Below are positions 52,161-62,955 of a stretch of 64,000 nt of DNA, one piece after another. This DNA is from Lineus longissimus. Lineage: Eukaryota; Nemertea; Pilidiophora; Heteronemertea; Lineidae. The notes under the pieces were generated by a model. It was not told where the DNA came from and did no database searches. It worked only from the letters and a program-made list of their open reading frames with translations. The position numbers and the translations under genes were made by a program. Position 1 is the stretch's first letter, and each line of letters opens with the position of its first letter. The DNA lies in assembly GCF_910592395.1 (NCBI RefSeq), contig NC_088317.1, positions 8,682,001 to 8,746,000 on the forward strand, read 5' to 3'.

Positions 52161-54870
52161 CTGATTGTATCTTTTCGAGCGTTTGGACATCCTTTTGGAG
52201 ATGGGGGCTACATACTGGAGCCACGTATTCTAGTATTGGCCTCAGGTGTGTGGTGTAGCCTACATCGTTGACTTCTATGTGGTGTTTATATTGCCAGAAG
52301 TTGCTTCTCAAGAAGCCCAACGTTCTGTGTCCCTTGCATATTACGTTGTTTACATGCTTCGTCCATGATAGGTTATTACTGATTGTCACCCGATGTATTA
52401 ATGTGGGCTTCCTCATTTAGTACGTGACCGTGTAGCCTGTATGGGAAGTGTATCATCTTTTCTTGCGTCAGCTTGACCGGATGCGGATGACAGAGCATTT
52501 CGTTGGATTAAAGGCCATTTGCCACTTGTCTTCCCAGCATTATTGTAATGATGCCGCATCAGCCCAGGTTGTGTGCCGCATCAGCCCAGGTTGTGATGAG
52601 TTTAAACTTCAGGCAGCCATCATGAAATAATCTTGCTTCTGAGGATAAGATATTGTCCGGCAGGTCATTGATGGAAGCTAGGAAGAGTAAGGGACCTATG
52701 ACTATACCCTTGGGAACTCCTGAGGTAACTGCGCCCTGGCTCGACTATTGACCGCCAACAACCACACACTGTGACCTCTTATGCAGGAAGGACTTGATCC
52801 AAAGAAATGTGTTACCTCGGATGCCGTATAAATCTAGCATTTGGAGCAGTCAGCTATTGGGGACTTTATTAAACGATTTAGCAACATCTAGTAGGGTGAT
52901 TTCATGGATGGTGGTGATCAGCTGTGATTTACATGGTCTTCTTTTTCTCAATTCGTGTTGGCTGTCGTGCAGGCTGTTTTTTTTCCATATGGTCAATTAT
53001 TGTACTGTGAATTATGTTATCCCACCTTACATGTCACGGATTTTAAAGACACATGTCAGTAGTTCTGGGCTAGATGTTTGTCTCCTTTCTTGAAAATAGG
53101 CAAAACTCTTGCATCCCGCCAGTCCTTGGGAACTTCACCAGAGTTGATTGACATATGAAAGAGGACTGTAAGTCAGTTCATCTGCTGCAGCTTAGAGGAT
53201 AAGTGTTAGAATTTCGTCCGGTCCTGGGGCTTTGTGTGGCTTTAGTAGTTCTGAGCTCTTGTCAACCTTGATGTCTGCCATTCTTGGGAAGGGGCCGTCG
53301 CCTTCAGTGGGGATGTTGGTCTCATCGTCTATAGTAAACACTGACTGGAATTGGGTGTTAAGAATGTCTGCCTTGTCTTGATTATTACTCTTGATGTATC
53401 CTTATTTCGATTTATGCGGTGGTATTCTGTTGCTCCTTGCTTTGCATCCTTAATATTTTGCAAGAAATTCCTTGGCATATCTTTTAAGTTGTCGCTCACT
53501 TCTTCAAGGTAGGTTCGGTTGGCTCCGCGCAGTTCGGTTCTGGAGGTTCCTGTACCGTTTTCTGGTTTCCTTGCTTTCTTGTGGACCTTCTGTTTCCCCC
53601 GGACCATGATCAGTCGGCGCAAGTTCGTATTCTTCCAGGGGTGATTTGTCCTGGCTCGGATGGTTCCTCTGGCACATGTTCCGTATTGTGGATCGTGGCT
53701 TTGAGTGATTCCCTGAAGTTTTCGATATCTGTGAATCATTTAAACTTAAATTCTCCGATGGTTGCATGATCGGATCTCTTCTAGGTTTGCCTTTTTCCAT
53801 AGCTTAATTCGTCGCTTTGGTGATTTGGGCCGGTTTGCAGTGGTTGTGTTGTCATAATAACATGTTTAAGTCTGGGTCACGGTTCCCGATTTAGATCATT
53901 AGTTTACAGCAGGTCTTGAAGCTGGAGATCGTGGCTTTGAGTGAATTCAAGACGTTTCGGATATCTGTGAATCATTTGAACTTAAATTCTCTGATTGTTG
54001 CATGATCTGATCCCTTCTAGGTTTGCCTTTTAATTCCTCGCTCTGGTGGTTTGGGACCGTTTGCAGTGGTGGTGGTGTCATAATAACAGGTTTAAGTCAG
54101 GGTCAGGGTTCCTGATTTAGGGCATTGGTTTACAGCAGGTCTTGAAGCTGGGGTGAGTGGCGAGTATCAGGTCCAGCGTGGCTTCTTTGCGAGTAGGAAA
54201 AAACATATGTTGCTCGAGGGAATTCTCTGCCATGATGTCGAGGTAGGCTTGAATTACTCTCTTTGGGTATTAGTTTCCTACGATGGTTAGTGAGGTCCAG
54301 TCAATGTCTGGGAGGTTGAATTCTCCTCCTATGAAAGTTGGTGTTGATCTGTTTCACTTGAGGAATTTGTTGATCTCTTCCTTCGACTGCTCTAGTTATT
54401 CCTCCTTGGTCCTTTTAAGTGGCCGGTAATATGCTGCAATGTTGATCTCCTTTCCATTGCAGTGTCTAACTGTGGCTCTGATCAAATCGGTGTTAGTGCT
54501 CCTCTTTAAATCTTCGAGCTGGAGTTCTCTCTTGACTGCAATGAGTACCCCTCCATAGCTGGCGTCTCTGTCTATTCGCCAGACGTCGTATCCTATCCAG
54601 GTAGGGATGAACTCCAGTTTGTCTTTTCATCTAACCATGTTTGTGTGCTAAGCATCACAACTTGGTCTGTGGATTCGATGATCTCCTCCAAATAAAGCAC
54701 TTTTTTCATGACACACAGGAAGTAAATGTTGAGTATCCTTATTTAGATTTGGGGACGTGGCTTGGCTTTCTTGTTGTGGCCTGGAGAGGATATCATCGCT
54801 GGACGATTGAAGGAGAGCTCAGAGTCTAGGATGGAGTTGGATATGGTTTGGTATTGTGCAAGGCTGGCAT
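52155..54870 (-). pseudogene. CR1/Jockey-type LINE, nearly full-length but broken
   Basis: Minus-strand order: endonuclease remnants (about 54690-54180; WLDEKTNW, YDVWRIDRDASYGGVLIAV, AAYYRPLKRTKEE); linker (53739-53340; WKNTNLRRLIMVRGKQKVHK, PRNFLQNIKDAKQG); RT start (KPHKAPGPDEIL at about 53235); motif A (EITLLDVAKSFNKVPN, about 52905); motif B (SGVPKGIVIGPLLFL, about 52710), with motif C decayed (RLFHDG); and the C-terminal domain (SNNLSWTKHVNN, RPILEYVAPVCS, about 52416-52160). Many stops. A 236-bp tandem duplication lies in it at 53691-54160. Confidence 0.8.
53691..54160. repeat. Tandem duplication of about 236 bp within the LINE
   Basis: GATCGTGGCTTTGAGTGA begins at 53691 and again at 53927. 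The two copies align through to about 54160 with scattered substitutions and small indels (e.g. TATCTGTGAATCATTT in both). Confidence 0.85.
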
Positions 54871-56125
54871 CTGTGTCATCTTCTTGTATGCTGTAGATTA
54901 GTGATGTGGTTACATTGGCTGAATTACAGCCGGGGCACTAACAAATATCGTCAGTTCTACCGAGCATACTGTATTAAGCACTTGACATACCGATGCATTC
55001 TTTGTGGATCCATGGTGATCTTTATGTGTCGCATACATTACAGGCAATGGATTTAATCTTGCTCTCCTTTTTGCAGATTCCACAGGGGTATGGAGTTGGT
55101 GTTAAAGGGTCGGGTCTGGGCTCGATACCTGCTATGAGCAGCAGAATGAGTCGTGTTTTTTTTTTGTTGCATGCTAGGTTTCACATGAGAGATCCAAAAA
55201 AACTCAACTATACCAAGGTCATTGTACATTGGGTCCATGCATGCGAAATGCAAACATAGACGTGCTTTAGTGGTAGAAGTTCCCAAATATCCTAATCCGA
55301 TCTTGCATCCACGTTGTTGCGTTGGCAAAAGTATGGACACTTAATTCACTAGAATGTCCGGCTCGGGGTTGCTATAATAAGACGCACAGGATGCAAAAGA
55401 GTTAAAATCGGTTGATCTTTGTGTAGTGGTGGCATCATTCCTACTAGCCCAGGCTAGAGGGGAAATTCCCTTTAGCTCAGTCGGTAGAGTGATGGCCTTA
55501 TAAGCGAGAGGTCCCGGGTTCAATCCCCGGTTGGACCTTGATGTTTTTCCTCTGTTACATTTGCAAGATCAGTTGTGGCGGGCGTCAATTTTTAAGTTGG
55601 CCTCGCCTTCATTTACGCGCAAGTAAGGGCGCAGCAATTTTTGTCTCCCTATTATCCTCTGGTCTTAGAAAAGCGATATTCTTCGATATATATCTTCCAG
55701 ATGGATTTATGTTTAGATCTTAGTACTAGTTATTGGCGCTGCATTTGATGATGAATCAATAGTTTTAGAGGAGCGATCTAAAAAGGAACCTCTGATCGCT
55801 CGCGCATTGACATGCTAGATACCATCGATAATTATGCGCTATGCGTATTAAACACGGGAATAACCATTACAACCGTTCATTATCTACTTAGATGAGACAA
55901 TAATTCGTCGATAGTTGGTATGTTCCAAATAAAAGTAGATTGAGTTGTAAACACAGCGGCCACACTAAATCAGACTGGGGAATCCCAATATCTTCGCAAG
56001 TGTTCTTGCGCCGGAGTTCTCGACACCATACTGCACCATTGTTTGACAAAGGCGGGATCTGACCACTGATTATTTTGTTTACTTTTGGAACATTTTAGAA
56101 TAGCACGTAATATCTCGCGGTGTCG
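54870..56125. other. Sequence without genes, apart from a tRNA-like stretch
   Basis: No recognised coding. It contains the tRNA-like sequence at 55467-55538. The rest is unclassified lectin-intron DNA. Confidence 0.4.
55467..55538 (+). tRNA. tRNA-like sequence (pseudogene), possible UAU anticodon
   Basis: Strong A-box (TAGCTCAGTCGGTAGAG) and B-box (GGTTCAATCCC) with a perfect T-arm (CCGGG-TTCAATC-CCCGG). The anticodon loop may be CTTATAA (UAU, Ile-like), but the anticodon stem pairs poorly and the acceptor ends (TTCCCTT against TTGGACC) do not match. It is therefore a pseudogene or SINE head. Confidence 0.5.
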
Positions 56126-56890
56126 GTTTTTGGTTGTATGGTTTATGCCGTATTTGCCATTTCCACATTCGCCATTTTCCACACTCGCCTAAATAAATCC
56201 ACATTCGAAATTTCCTTATCGGTCAATTCCATATTTTTCACATTGGCCATTTTCTTATTCGCCATTTCCTTCTTCACCAAAACCACCTCATCTCTATGAA
56301 AACCCCTGTCATAAATATACTCTTCCAGTCTCGTCGGTGAAGTGACTGATTTACTTGTAACTGGTGAGGAGGCGGGGCAGAAATCAAAAATCACAATCTT
56401 GACTGCAGGATCGATGATATGCGTTTGAAGGTCCCTTAGTAGTCGCCAGATACTGATAAATTGTACGACGATGATTGTCGTACAATGCCGTTTCCAAATC
56501 AATCAAATCAAAACATCAAAATGAAATTGGATTTCACCTTTTTTTGGACAATTCAGAGATAAAAGCACCAGCAGAAATGTATTAAAACAAATAATTATGA
56601 ATTTATAGTTCATCATTTGTTCAAATGATTGCAATTTGAAAGTAAATGTCGCACATACATGTACATATATACTGTATATCCATGCCGCAAAAAATGTCTG
56701 GTGATCGAGTGCAAAACATCTGAGATACACTTTTGATGTAAGGACATGAAGTTAATTTTTGGCAGATGGCATATTATCAAGTATTTTTTTCATTTTAAAT
56801 ATGCAGGGGGTAAAGGCTGTATTCAAAATGGCGAATGTGGAAACTTGCGAATATGGAATTGGTGAATAAAGAAATGGCGAATAAGGCAGA
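56125..56890. repeat. Low-complexity GCCATTT/CACATTCG repeats, inverted across about 0.6 kb
   Basis: 56150-56290 consists of degenerate copies of 'CGCCATTTCCACATTCG'. The reverse-complement pattern (AAAATGGCGAATGTGGAAAC...) recurs at 56825-56890. They are apparently the two ends of one small inverted-repeat element ending near the hairpin at 56895. Confidence 0.6.
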
Positions 56891-56894
56891 TGCC

Positions 56895-56985
56895 GGTTGT
56901 ATAATCAAGACCGCTTGGGTAGACCACAAATTACGAAATATTATCTGTATTTTCAGTCTACCCGCACTGTCTTGATTATACAACC
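56895..56985. repeat. 91-bp near-perfect hairpin (small MITE)
   Basis: GGTTGTATAATCAAGAC (56895-56911) is exactly inverted at 56969-56985. An inner GGGTAGAC (56917-56924) is inverted at 56956-56963 in register. Together they can fold as one long hairpin. Confidence 0.85.
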
Positions 56986-57161
56986 AATGACCACCAGCTC
57001 GGTATTAATCCTTAAATCAAGTAGTCCCCGGATGTACAGGTTGTCATGATTTTATTAAGTCAGGCATCCATGGTCAAAGGCATACATGGAGTCGGACATA
57101 CATGTATAAAAGGCATGCATGGCTTAGTTAAACATGTGTTTATCTACCACTACTACTAAAG

Positions 57162-57315
57162 GGTCACAACAAATTCTACACAAACTGGAATAGAGGACAG
57201 CCTGACAACCAACAGGCGCCCGAATATTGCACCAAAGTAGACAAGCGCGGCTATTGGTCGGACACACCATGTGACGTCAGAAACAAAGTCATCTGCCAAA
57301 GAACAATGTTACCGG
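57162..57315 (+). CDS. C-type lectin-like gene, carbohydrate-binding exon
   Basis: The exon lies between ACTAAAG and GTAAGA, starts in phase 0 and ends with one extra base. It reads GHNKFYTNWNRGQPDNQQAP, EYCTKVDKRGYWSDTPCD and NKVICQR. The QPD tripeptide is the galactose-type determinant of C-type lectins, the usual WND calcium motif is WSD, and the three Cys fit the C-terminal half of the fold. It joins in phase to the WIGLND exon at 24513-24580. I infer a single gene with a 32.6-kb intron; two separate genes cannot be excluded. Confidence 0.75.
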
Positions 57316-57874
57316 GTAAGATAAGTGTAGGGTAGATGCTGGTAAATGATATCAATTTAATTCCGAGGCTTTTTGAGTGTAAGTATGCGGTTTTGACGTG
57401 AACATTTGTTGGCAATGGCTTTTACTGTTACAAAAAAAAAAATCTGCTGTGTTGATTTAAAACCCCATGCTTTCTCACAAAACTAACAAGACGATAAAAG
57501 TCTCACCTTGACCGGTTTCGCATGTAACTAGCCACTTTTTGGAGAACTGTAGGCAGGAGCAGTGGGGTTAAATTGGCCATATTCGGGTGACTCATATGAA
57601 CGTTTGGGCACTGGGTCATGTTATATATCATGTTACATGTTATATCATGGTATATCAGCACTAAAATAATTCATTATACAAGCGTGAATAGTTTTGACGT
57701 ACTGTGAGATGTGAGGTACCCCTATTGTCGACATTGTGTAACTTTATATTGCCTACCTAGCAGCTACCTACAGTGTCTCTTTAATACAAGTTTTTGTGAC
57801 AAGAAAAAATAACACGTAATTTCCAAAGAGCGGGCTATATACGAATGATGGTGTAACTTTATTTCCCTCCTCAG
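57316..57874 (+). other. Lectin intron
   Basis: 559 bp between the GTAAGA donor and the TTTCCCTCCTCAG acceptor. No other feature is seen apart from ATATCATG-type short repeats near 57620-57655. Confidence 0.5.
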
Positions 57875-57978
57875 ATCTCGTCATGTCGTCTTGTATAGCC
57901 AGGTTCAAGCTGACATGCATGCATAGAACCCCTAACTGCCAAATAAGAAAACATAGACGCCAGGGGCCTGTTTCATAA
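57875..57978 (+). CDS. C-type lectin-like gene, probable last exon
   Basis: A strong acceptor (TTTCCCTCCTCAG) is followed by a frame in the phase left by the previous exon: LVMSSCIARFKLTCMHRTP, NCQIRKHRRQGPVS, stop at 57976-57978. It would give a short basic, Cys-containing tail after the lectin fold. The last five codons and the stop lie in the terminal repeat of the Harbinger element starting at 57963. The exon is predicted only from splice signals and phase. Confidence 0.45.
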
Positions 57979-58187
57979 AACTTTTTAACGGACTTCCTTC
58001 AAGGTACCATAAAGGAAGGATATAACGTCTATTTAAAGCTGCGTATTAAAAGCGTTTCATAACTCGTTATTACTCTGCCATTACATTAAATTTAACAGGC
58101 CTGCCATTAATAAATGATTGTATGGTGTACCTCATTGGTGAAAAAAAAAAATCGAACGCAGAGTGATTTATTGTGTTGAGATTAAGG

Positions 58188-58353
58188 AATTGAACCCGAG
58201 GCGGAGGACCTTGGTTGAGTTACCAAGACACTCGAGGGTGGAGCTAAAATACAGTCCAAACCCGAGCCGACAGGCGAGGGTTTGGACGAAATTTTAGCTC
58301 CACCCGAGAGTGTCTTGGTAACTCAACCAAGGTCCGAAGCCGAGGGTTCAATT
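58188..58353. repeat. 166-bp near-perfect palindrome (foldback)
   Basis: Arms of about 78 bp: AATTGAACCCGAGG... is inverted at ...GGGTTCAATT, and the stretch with TTGGTTGAGTTACCAAGACA is matched exactly. A centre of about 14 bp lies near 58265-58278. It is inside the Harbinger element, between its left end and transposase. Confidence 0.9.
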
Positions 58354-58876
58354 TCTATTCTAAAATACCTCAAACTTAAAAAGATAGGCCACGAAATAAC
58401 TTGAATATGTGCGAATTTGGCAAATTCCATCCATCGCCTGCCCGGAGCGCCGGTAGCGCCGTTGTTTACATTATGTTACGGCAGCCCGTATAGGAAGTCC
58501 GGATCGGCTCGCTCAAGTGACGCTAAAATCCGCGCAAATGGGCTATTTGGAGCGTTTTTCTCAGCAAATATGTGTAGTGCTCATTAAAAAACTTAGGGTG
58601 GTTGATGCTTCCTTGGCTGATTTGTGTTTGAAGCAGTGTTTTGAGAGCCTCAAACTTCTGAAGTGAGCTGTGTGCATGGTTCCACATTTTAGTGCAACCC
58701 GAGGGAACTTTGGTAGAGCATCTTGGTTGCGTGTCCAAAACACTCCACTCTCAGAACGAGGCTTATGCATTTTCCATTTAAAAGTTGACTTTACGGTACC
58801 AAGGTATTTTAGAATTCGTAATACATGATCGAGCCGTGGCAAATGTGTCAATTTCAGTGTCTTTGGTTCCTATACA

Positions 58877-59572
58877 CTATATGAATGCCCTTTCGACATA
58901 CGAAACTTCCTTTCCATGCATTAACTCTGTGTCTCGAGGAGGAAAGTCATCATCCCCTGCGTCATCATCATAGGTCTCGTCATCATCGTTATCGTCGTCT
59001 GAATCCTCCACTAAGGGCAATCTATCCCGGACAGCAATGTTGTGGAGCAGGCAGCAGGACTGAATAATAATGCTTGCCTTTTGTGGTGTGTATTGAATCT
59101 CCTTGCGGAGGCATCTGAACCGTTGCTTTAGGAGACCGTTGCAACGTTCTATGATGAATCTGGCTCTTATTTGCATCCGCTGGAATGCCCCTTCCTGTCT
59201 GGTTTGGGCATTGGCAAGAGGTGTCAAAAGCCACCTCTTGCAAGGATACCCCGAGTCTCCCAACATCCAACCATTCGGTGGATTGTTTTCAAATGCCTGG
59301 CCAAGGGCTGAACTGTGGAGAACGAAGGCGTCATGAGACCCTCCTGGAAAACGTGCCACACAGTTATTTATGATCATATCCCAGTCACAAACTAGCATGA
59401 CATTAATGCTGTGGTATCCTTTCCGATTGATATACACGTTTTCGTTGATGTGAGGCTTGCGTATACGACAATGGGTCCCATCGATCGATCCAATTACTAT
59501 TGGAAAATCCGTGTTATCAAAAAATTTGGTTTTGACCTTCTGGAGGTCCCTGTTGGTCAATGCGTGCTGCAA
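58877..59572 (-). CDS. HARBI1-like DDE nuclease (Harbinger transposase)
   Basis: An intact 231-codon frame. The DDE triad is visible: Asp31 in GSIDGTHCRI, Asp106 in WMLGDSGYPC and Glu142 in RFIIERCNGLLKQRF, with 35 residues between the last two. RKGYHSINVMLVCD and ARFPGGSHDAFV are also characteristic. The C-terminus is an acidic Asp-rich tail (DSDDDNDDDE). The usual protein is about 350 residues; here the N-terminal HTH part is missing upstream of 59572 or lies in another frame (a stop precedes). No separate Myb-like partner gene was found. Confidence 0.9.
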   Translation of the reverse strand: MQHALTNRDLQKVKTKFFDNTDFPIVIGSIDGTHCRIRKPHINENVYINRKGYHSINVMLVCDWDMIINNCVARFPGGSHDAFVLHSSALGQAFENNPPNGWMLGDSGYPCKRWLLTPLANAQTRQEGAFQRMQIRARFIIERCNGLLKQRFRCLRKEIQYTPQKASIIIQSCCLLHNIAVRDRLPLVEDSDDDNDDDETYDDDAGDDDFPPRDTELMHGKEVSYVERAFI

Positions 59573-59988
59573 ACGCGGATGACACAGCGCCTATACACCT
59601 CGATGTTGTCGCAATGCTCACATGGTTAATATCACCGATACTAGATTGTTCGTGCCCGGTTGCGAAATATCGTAATGCTGTACACACTTGCAATGATACT
59701 GGGAGGGCGTCATTTCTCTAAGTAGGATGCTCCAACTCCTCCGACAGCTGACGACAAAAATCGAAACATATGTTCTTCGCGGCTAAAGGAACTCTAGACT
59801 ACCTTCAGGTTTAAAGGAACCGAATAAAATAAAGACAGGATAAAACCACAACCTGAAACACTCTTAATGGTAACATTAACCTAGATATTTTAAAGACACG
59901 TTTATGAAACGCGTTCTTCATTTAAGGAGTGACTTTATCCTAGCATTAGGGCTAAAGGCACTCTATTAGGCTTTATGTAACAGGTCCC

Positions 59989-60330
59989 AGGCCACGAAAC
60001 GACCAACAACTGCACTTGAAACATGACAGACATCGAGCGACTGCTCTCACCTGACTGAACAAACAACACGTTTGTTGATGAGACAGGTAACAGAGACGCT
60101 CTCGAAGAAAAGAAAAATGAAAAATATGTACGAGTTCGAACTTGGAACTCTCGCCGTCTTACCCACTATGTCATGAAGCCGTTATTGTAAATTAACATAT
60201 TTTTTGCACGTACAAACTTAAAAGAACGGCATCTTTTGTGCCTTCTGTACCATTTTCAGTTTCAAAGTGGCCTTGAGAAATTGCCCTTTTGCAATATTGG
60301 CAAAGTGAATTCACAAGATACATAATCCGG
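59989..60330. other. No supported gene; weak tRNA-like boxes
   Basis: Minus strand about 60180-60125 has an AGTTCGAACTC B-box-like and a TAGTGGGTAAG A-box-like motif, too weak to call a tRNA. Otherwise nothing. Confidence 0.35.
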
Positions 60331-60890
60331 AGATGAACATGACACCCTCTGATGAACCCCGGATAATCAAAAATCATGAACTCCGGACATTACGTGCCAA
60401 ATTAAAGTTCCGAGTCATCTCGTAAGCCTTTGTTCCGAGTCCCACGATTGGTCGTCTAGGAAAACAGCGCTTCCCTCCTTCAAAGATGCGATAAAGTAAT
60501 GATTCAACTTGTGCATTCGGATATTGGGATTTTTGGGAACACGATAGTTGAAGTATCATATTAAATGTTGCATCTGATAGGCTACAATAAGGAAAAAGCT
60601 GTTGTTTTTCTTGCTTGCTTATTGATATTTTGCTTCGCCGCGTCATCTTAGCAGAGATAAGGTACTTGAAGTCAGTACATAGCAGGCCAAGTAACTCTAT
60701 ATCCGAATACACGCATCAGTTAAATACTACTTTATTTAGGTATGGCATGAGAGAGCCATGTTTAAAAGGAATATACCGAGGGACTCGGTACTCAGGAATA
60801 CCAGGTGACTTGGAATCTGGACTTGGCACGAATTGCCCGGAGTTCAGGATTTTGAATCTCCGGGGTGATGAGTTTCGGAGCACGCAGACA
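60330..60890. mobile_element. Inverted-repeat element, unclassified
   Basis: The left arm (about 60345-60440) contains CCCCGG, ATCATGAACTCCGGACA and CGTGCCAA. The right arm (about 60790-60885) contains the same blocks inverted (TTGGCACG, CCCGGAGTTCAGGAT, CTCCGGGG). The arms are about 100 bp and moderately diverged. The minus-strand frame 60712-60374 has no recognised domain. Confidence 0.55.
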
Positions 60891-60934
60891 TTGATTGCAC
60901 GAGGTCGAAAGCTAAAAAGTAAAATATCTCTCTT

Positions 60935-61800
60935 ATGAGCGACTCGTTTTCGATGAAATATTTATGGTAGGTTCTCATAGCAAGGATACATCTGATATCA
61001 TACAGGTTTTTGATTTGATCAAATTTTCAAGGTCACGGAGGTCAAATGGTCTAGATTGGCCATTTGAGTGTATGGCACGTTTCTTAACCCCTAAAGCCAT
61101 AAACTTGAAATTTGGTACTCGTGACTCATTACGTCATGTTACCTGGGAAAACCAATTTCGATCCGATCTAATTCTCGACTTGGCCACCAGGAGGCCAAAA
61201 CTAAAAGTAAAAAAGGGCTATATATCGCTTATTAATGACTTGTTTTCAATTATATTTTATGGTAGGTACTCAAAACAACGATACATTACATGTCATACCG
61301 ACTTTGGTTTGACCTATATACTACATGTATACATGTAGCATGTTTCCTAACCACCAAATACCAATACGGTGAGCACAACGGCCCTGGCCGTTTCGTTAGT
61401 GACTTGTTTTCGATAATATTTTTATGGTAGGTACTCCGAGCAAGAATACTTCGCATATCCTACAGGTTTTTGATTTGACCTAATTTTCAAGATCACAGAG
61501 GAAAACAATTGCGAACATTGGCCGTCTGAGTGTAACTATGACACGTTTCTAACGACTTAAACTATGAACTCTAAATTTGGTACACATGACTCCCTATGTC
61601 ATGTTACCATTGACACCGAATTTTTGTCTGATATGATTGTAGACTTGGCCACCGGGGGGCCAAAAATAAAAAATGTAAACAAGTGCAATATCTCGCTTAT
61701 AAGTGACTTGTTTTCGATAATATTTTAATGGTAAGTACTCCAAGCAAGGATACATCATTTAGATTTGATCAGATGTTCAAGGTCGCAGAGGTCAAATGAC
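60935..61800. repeat. Satellite with a period of about 300 bp
   Basis: The block GACTTGTTTTCGATAATATT, then ATGGTAGGTACTC..AGCAAGGATAC, starts at about 60939, 61237, 61401 and 61704 (steps 298, 164 and 303; the third unit is shortened). Each unit also holds TTGATTTGACC, TTCAAGGTCA and TCGACTTGGCCACC blocks. A further partial unit lies at about 62370-62470. Confidence 0.8.
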
Positions 61801-62885
61801 GTAAATTGGCCGTTTGAGGGTAGCTATGTCCCGTTTCTTAACACATTCAGCGCCAAGGCTTTTTTTAGTGTTTTCTGTGGGGGACCAGCGTTCCTCCGAC
61901 GTTACCTCTTAACACGTTCGCTACCGAGCCACGAATATACTCGAAAGCTTGTTCCTTCTCCATTGCCAAGGCACGAGTTTTCGTCACCATTGTCAAGTCA
62001 CGAATATATTTGGAGCAGTCTATGCATTATTCCATGTATTTTAAATGACTGGCAGGGGTAAATGTGCTTCCGTTCTGTAAAGCATCATGGGATATACGGT
62101 TATTTTAGTGTGTTTATTATGCACTAGGTGTGTTCTAGGCTCACGGCCAACCCTCGTGATGTGGCAAAGAAGCAACACGCAAAACCTGGCAAACGTGGTG
62201 AATTGCGCTGCGTTCAAAAAAATGGGGCGACAATGAACGCGTAAGATAAAAAAAAATAAAAAATTCTAGAAGAGATAATCCCACCATTTTTTCTTCGCTG
62301 TTTCGTTGATATTTTCTATGGTAACATATACTATTTACTTGCCAGTGATTATTTTATGTAGTGGAGGAAAAGGTTGAACTTTGGTACACATTTCTCCCTA
62401 AATCATACAACCTCTGACACTGAATTTCGGTCCGATCAAATTCACGACTTGGCCACCAGGGGCAAAGAGGCTACAAAGGAGGCATACTTGCTCCTCCAAC
62501 TACCGAACATGAAACATTGTACCGTGGCCACGATTTTGAACTACACTGCCCCAAAAGATCGGGTGTGGCAGATATTGCATCATCAAAGACTTGTATCAAC
62601 CTTTACATCAGCAGTCAGCTGTCATTCAGACATCGTTTTAAAGCATTTATGAAAGTTCTTCATGCAAATTACGCCACTTGGTTGTTCTATACATATTTTT
62701 CTGGCCAAATTTGACTTATATCAAACATCGATAAAAAAGCAAGGTTTTCATCGGGAAGCAAAATGCCGGAAAGCAAAAGCCTTCAAATATATGGCGCTGA
62801 CATCAGAATTACTTTAATGCGATATATGCTGTTACAGTAAGCGTAAGATCCACACAAAGGTCGCGTTTAGGCCTCTGTCAGTCAG
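61800..62885. other. No supported gene; partial satellite unit
   Basis: 62370-62470 repeats part of the satellite unit (CGGTCCGATCAAATTC, GACTTGGCCACCAGG). No other structure is recognised. Confidence 0.45.
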
Positions 62886-62955
62886 AAAGAGTGCATTGGC
62901 CTGGATACGGCATTGGTCTCAAACCTCTGCGTCCCCGGTTTGAATCCCTCAATGG
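62886..62955 (+). tRNA. tRNA-like remnant, low confidence
   Basis: TTGGCCTGGATACGGCATTG resembles a tRNA D-arm of the long-variable-arm class, and CCGGTTTGAATCCC is a B-box. The stems do not close convincingly, so it is at best a pseudogene or SINE relic. Confidence 0.3.

Larger units (their letters stand above)
57963..59988 (-). mobile_element. PIF/Harbinger DNA transposon
   Basis: The left end GGGGCCTGTTTCATAAA and right end (read inward, GGGACCTGTTACATAAA) are inverted with 2 mismatches in 17. It encodes a DDE nuclease of the HARBI1 type on the minus strand. The usual 3-bp target duplication is not clear. A 166-bp palindrome (58188-58353) is nested in it. Confidence 0.75.

Noticed and set aside
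58561-58851. Second Harbinger gene (Myb-like partner)
   Set aside because: No Myb/SANT tryptophan pattern; likely non-coding interior.
60374-60712. 112-codon minus-strand frame as a gene
   Set aside because: Overlaps the arm of an inverted-repeat element, no domain, no splice context.
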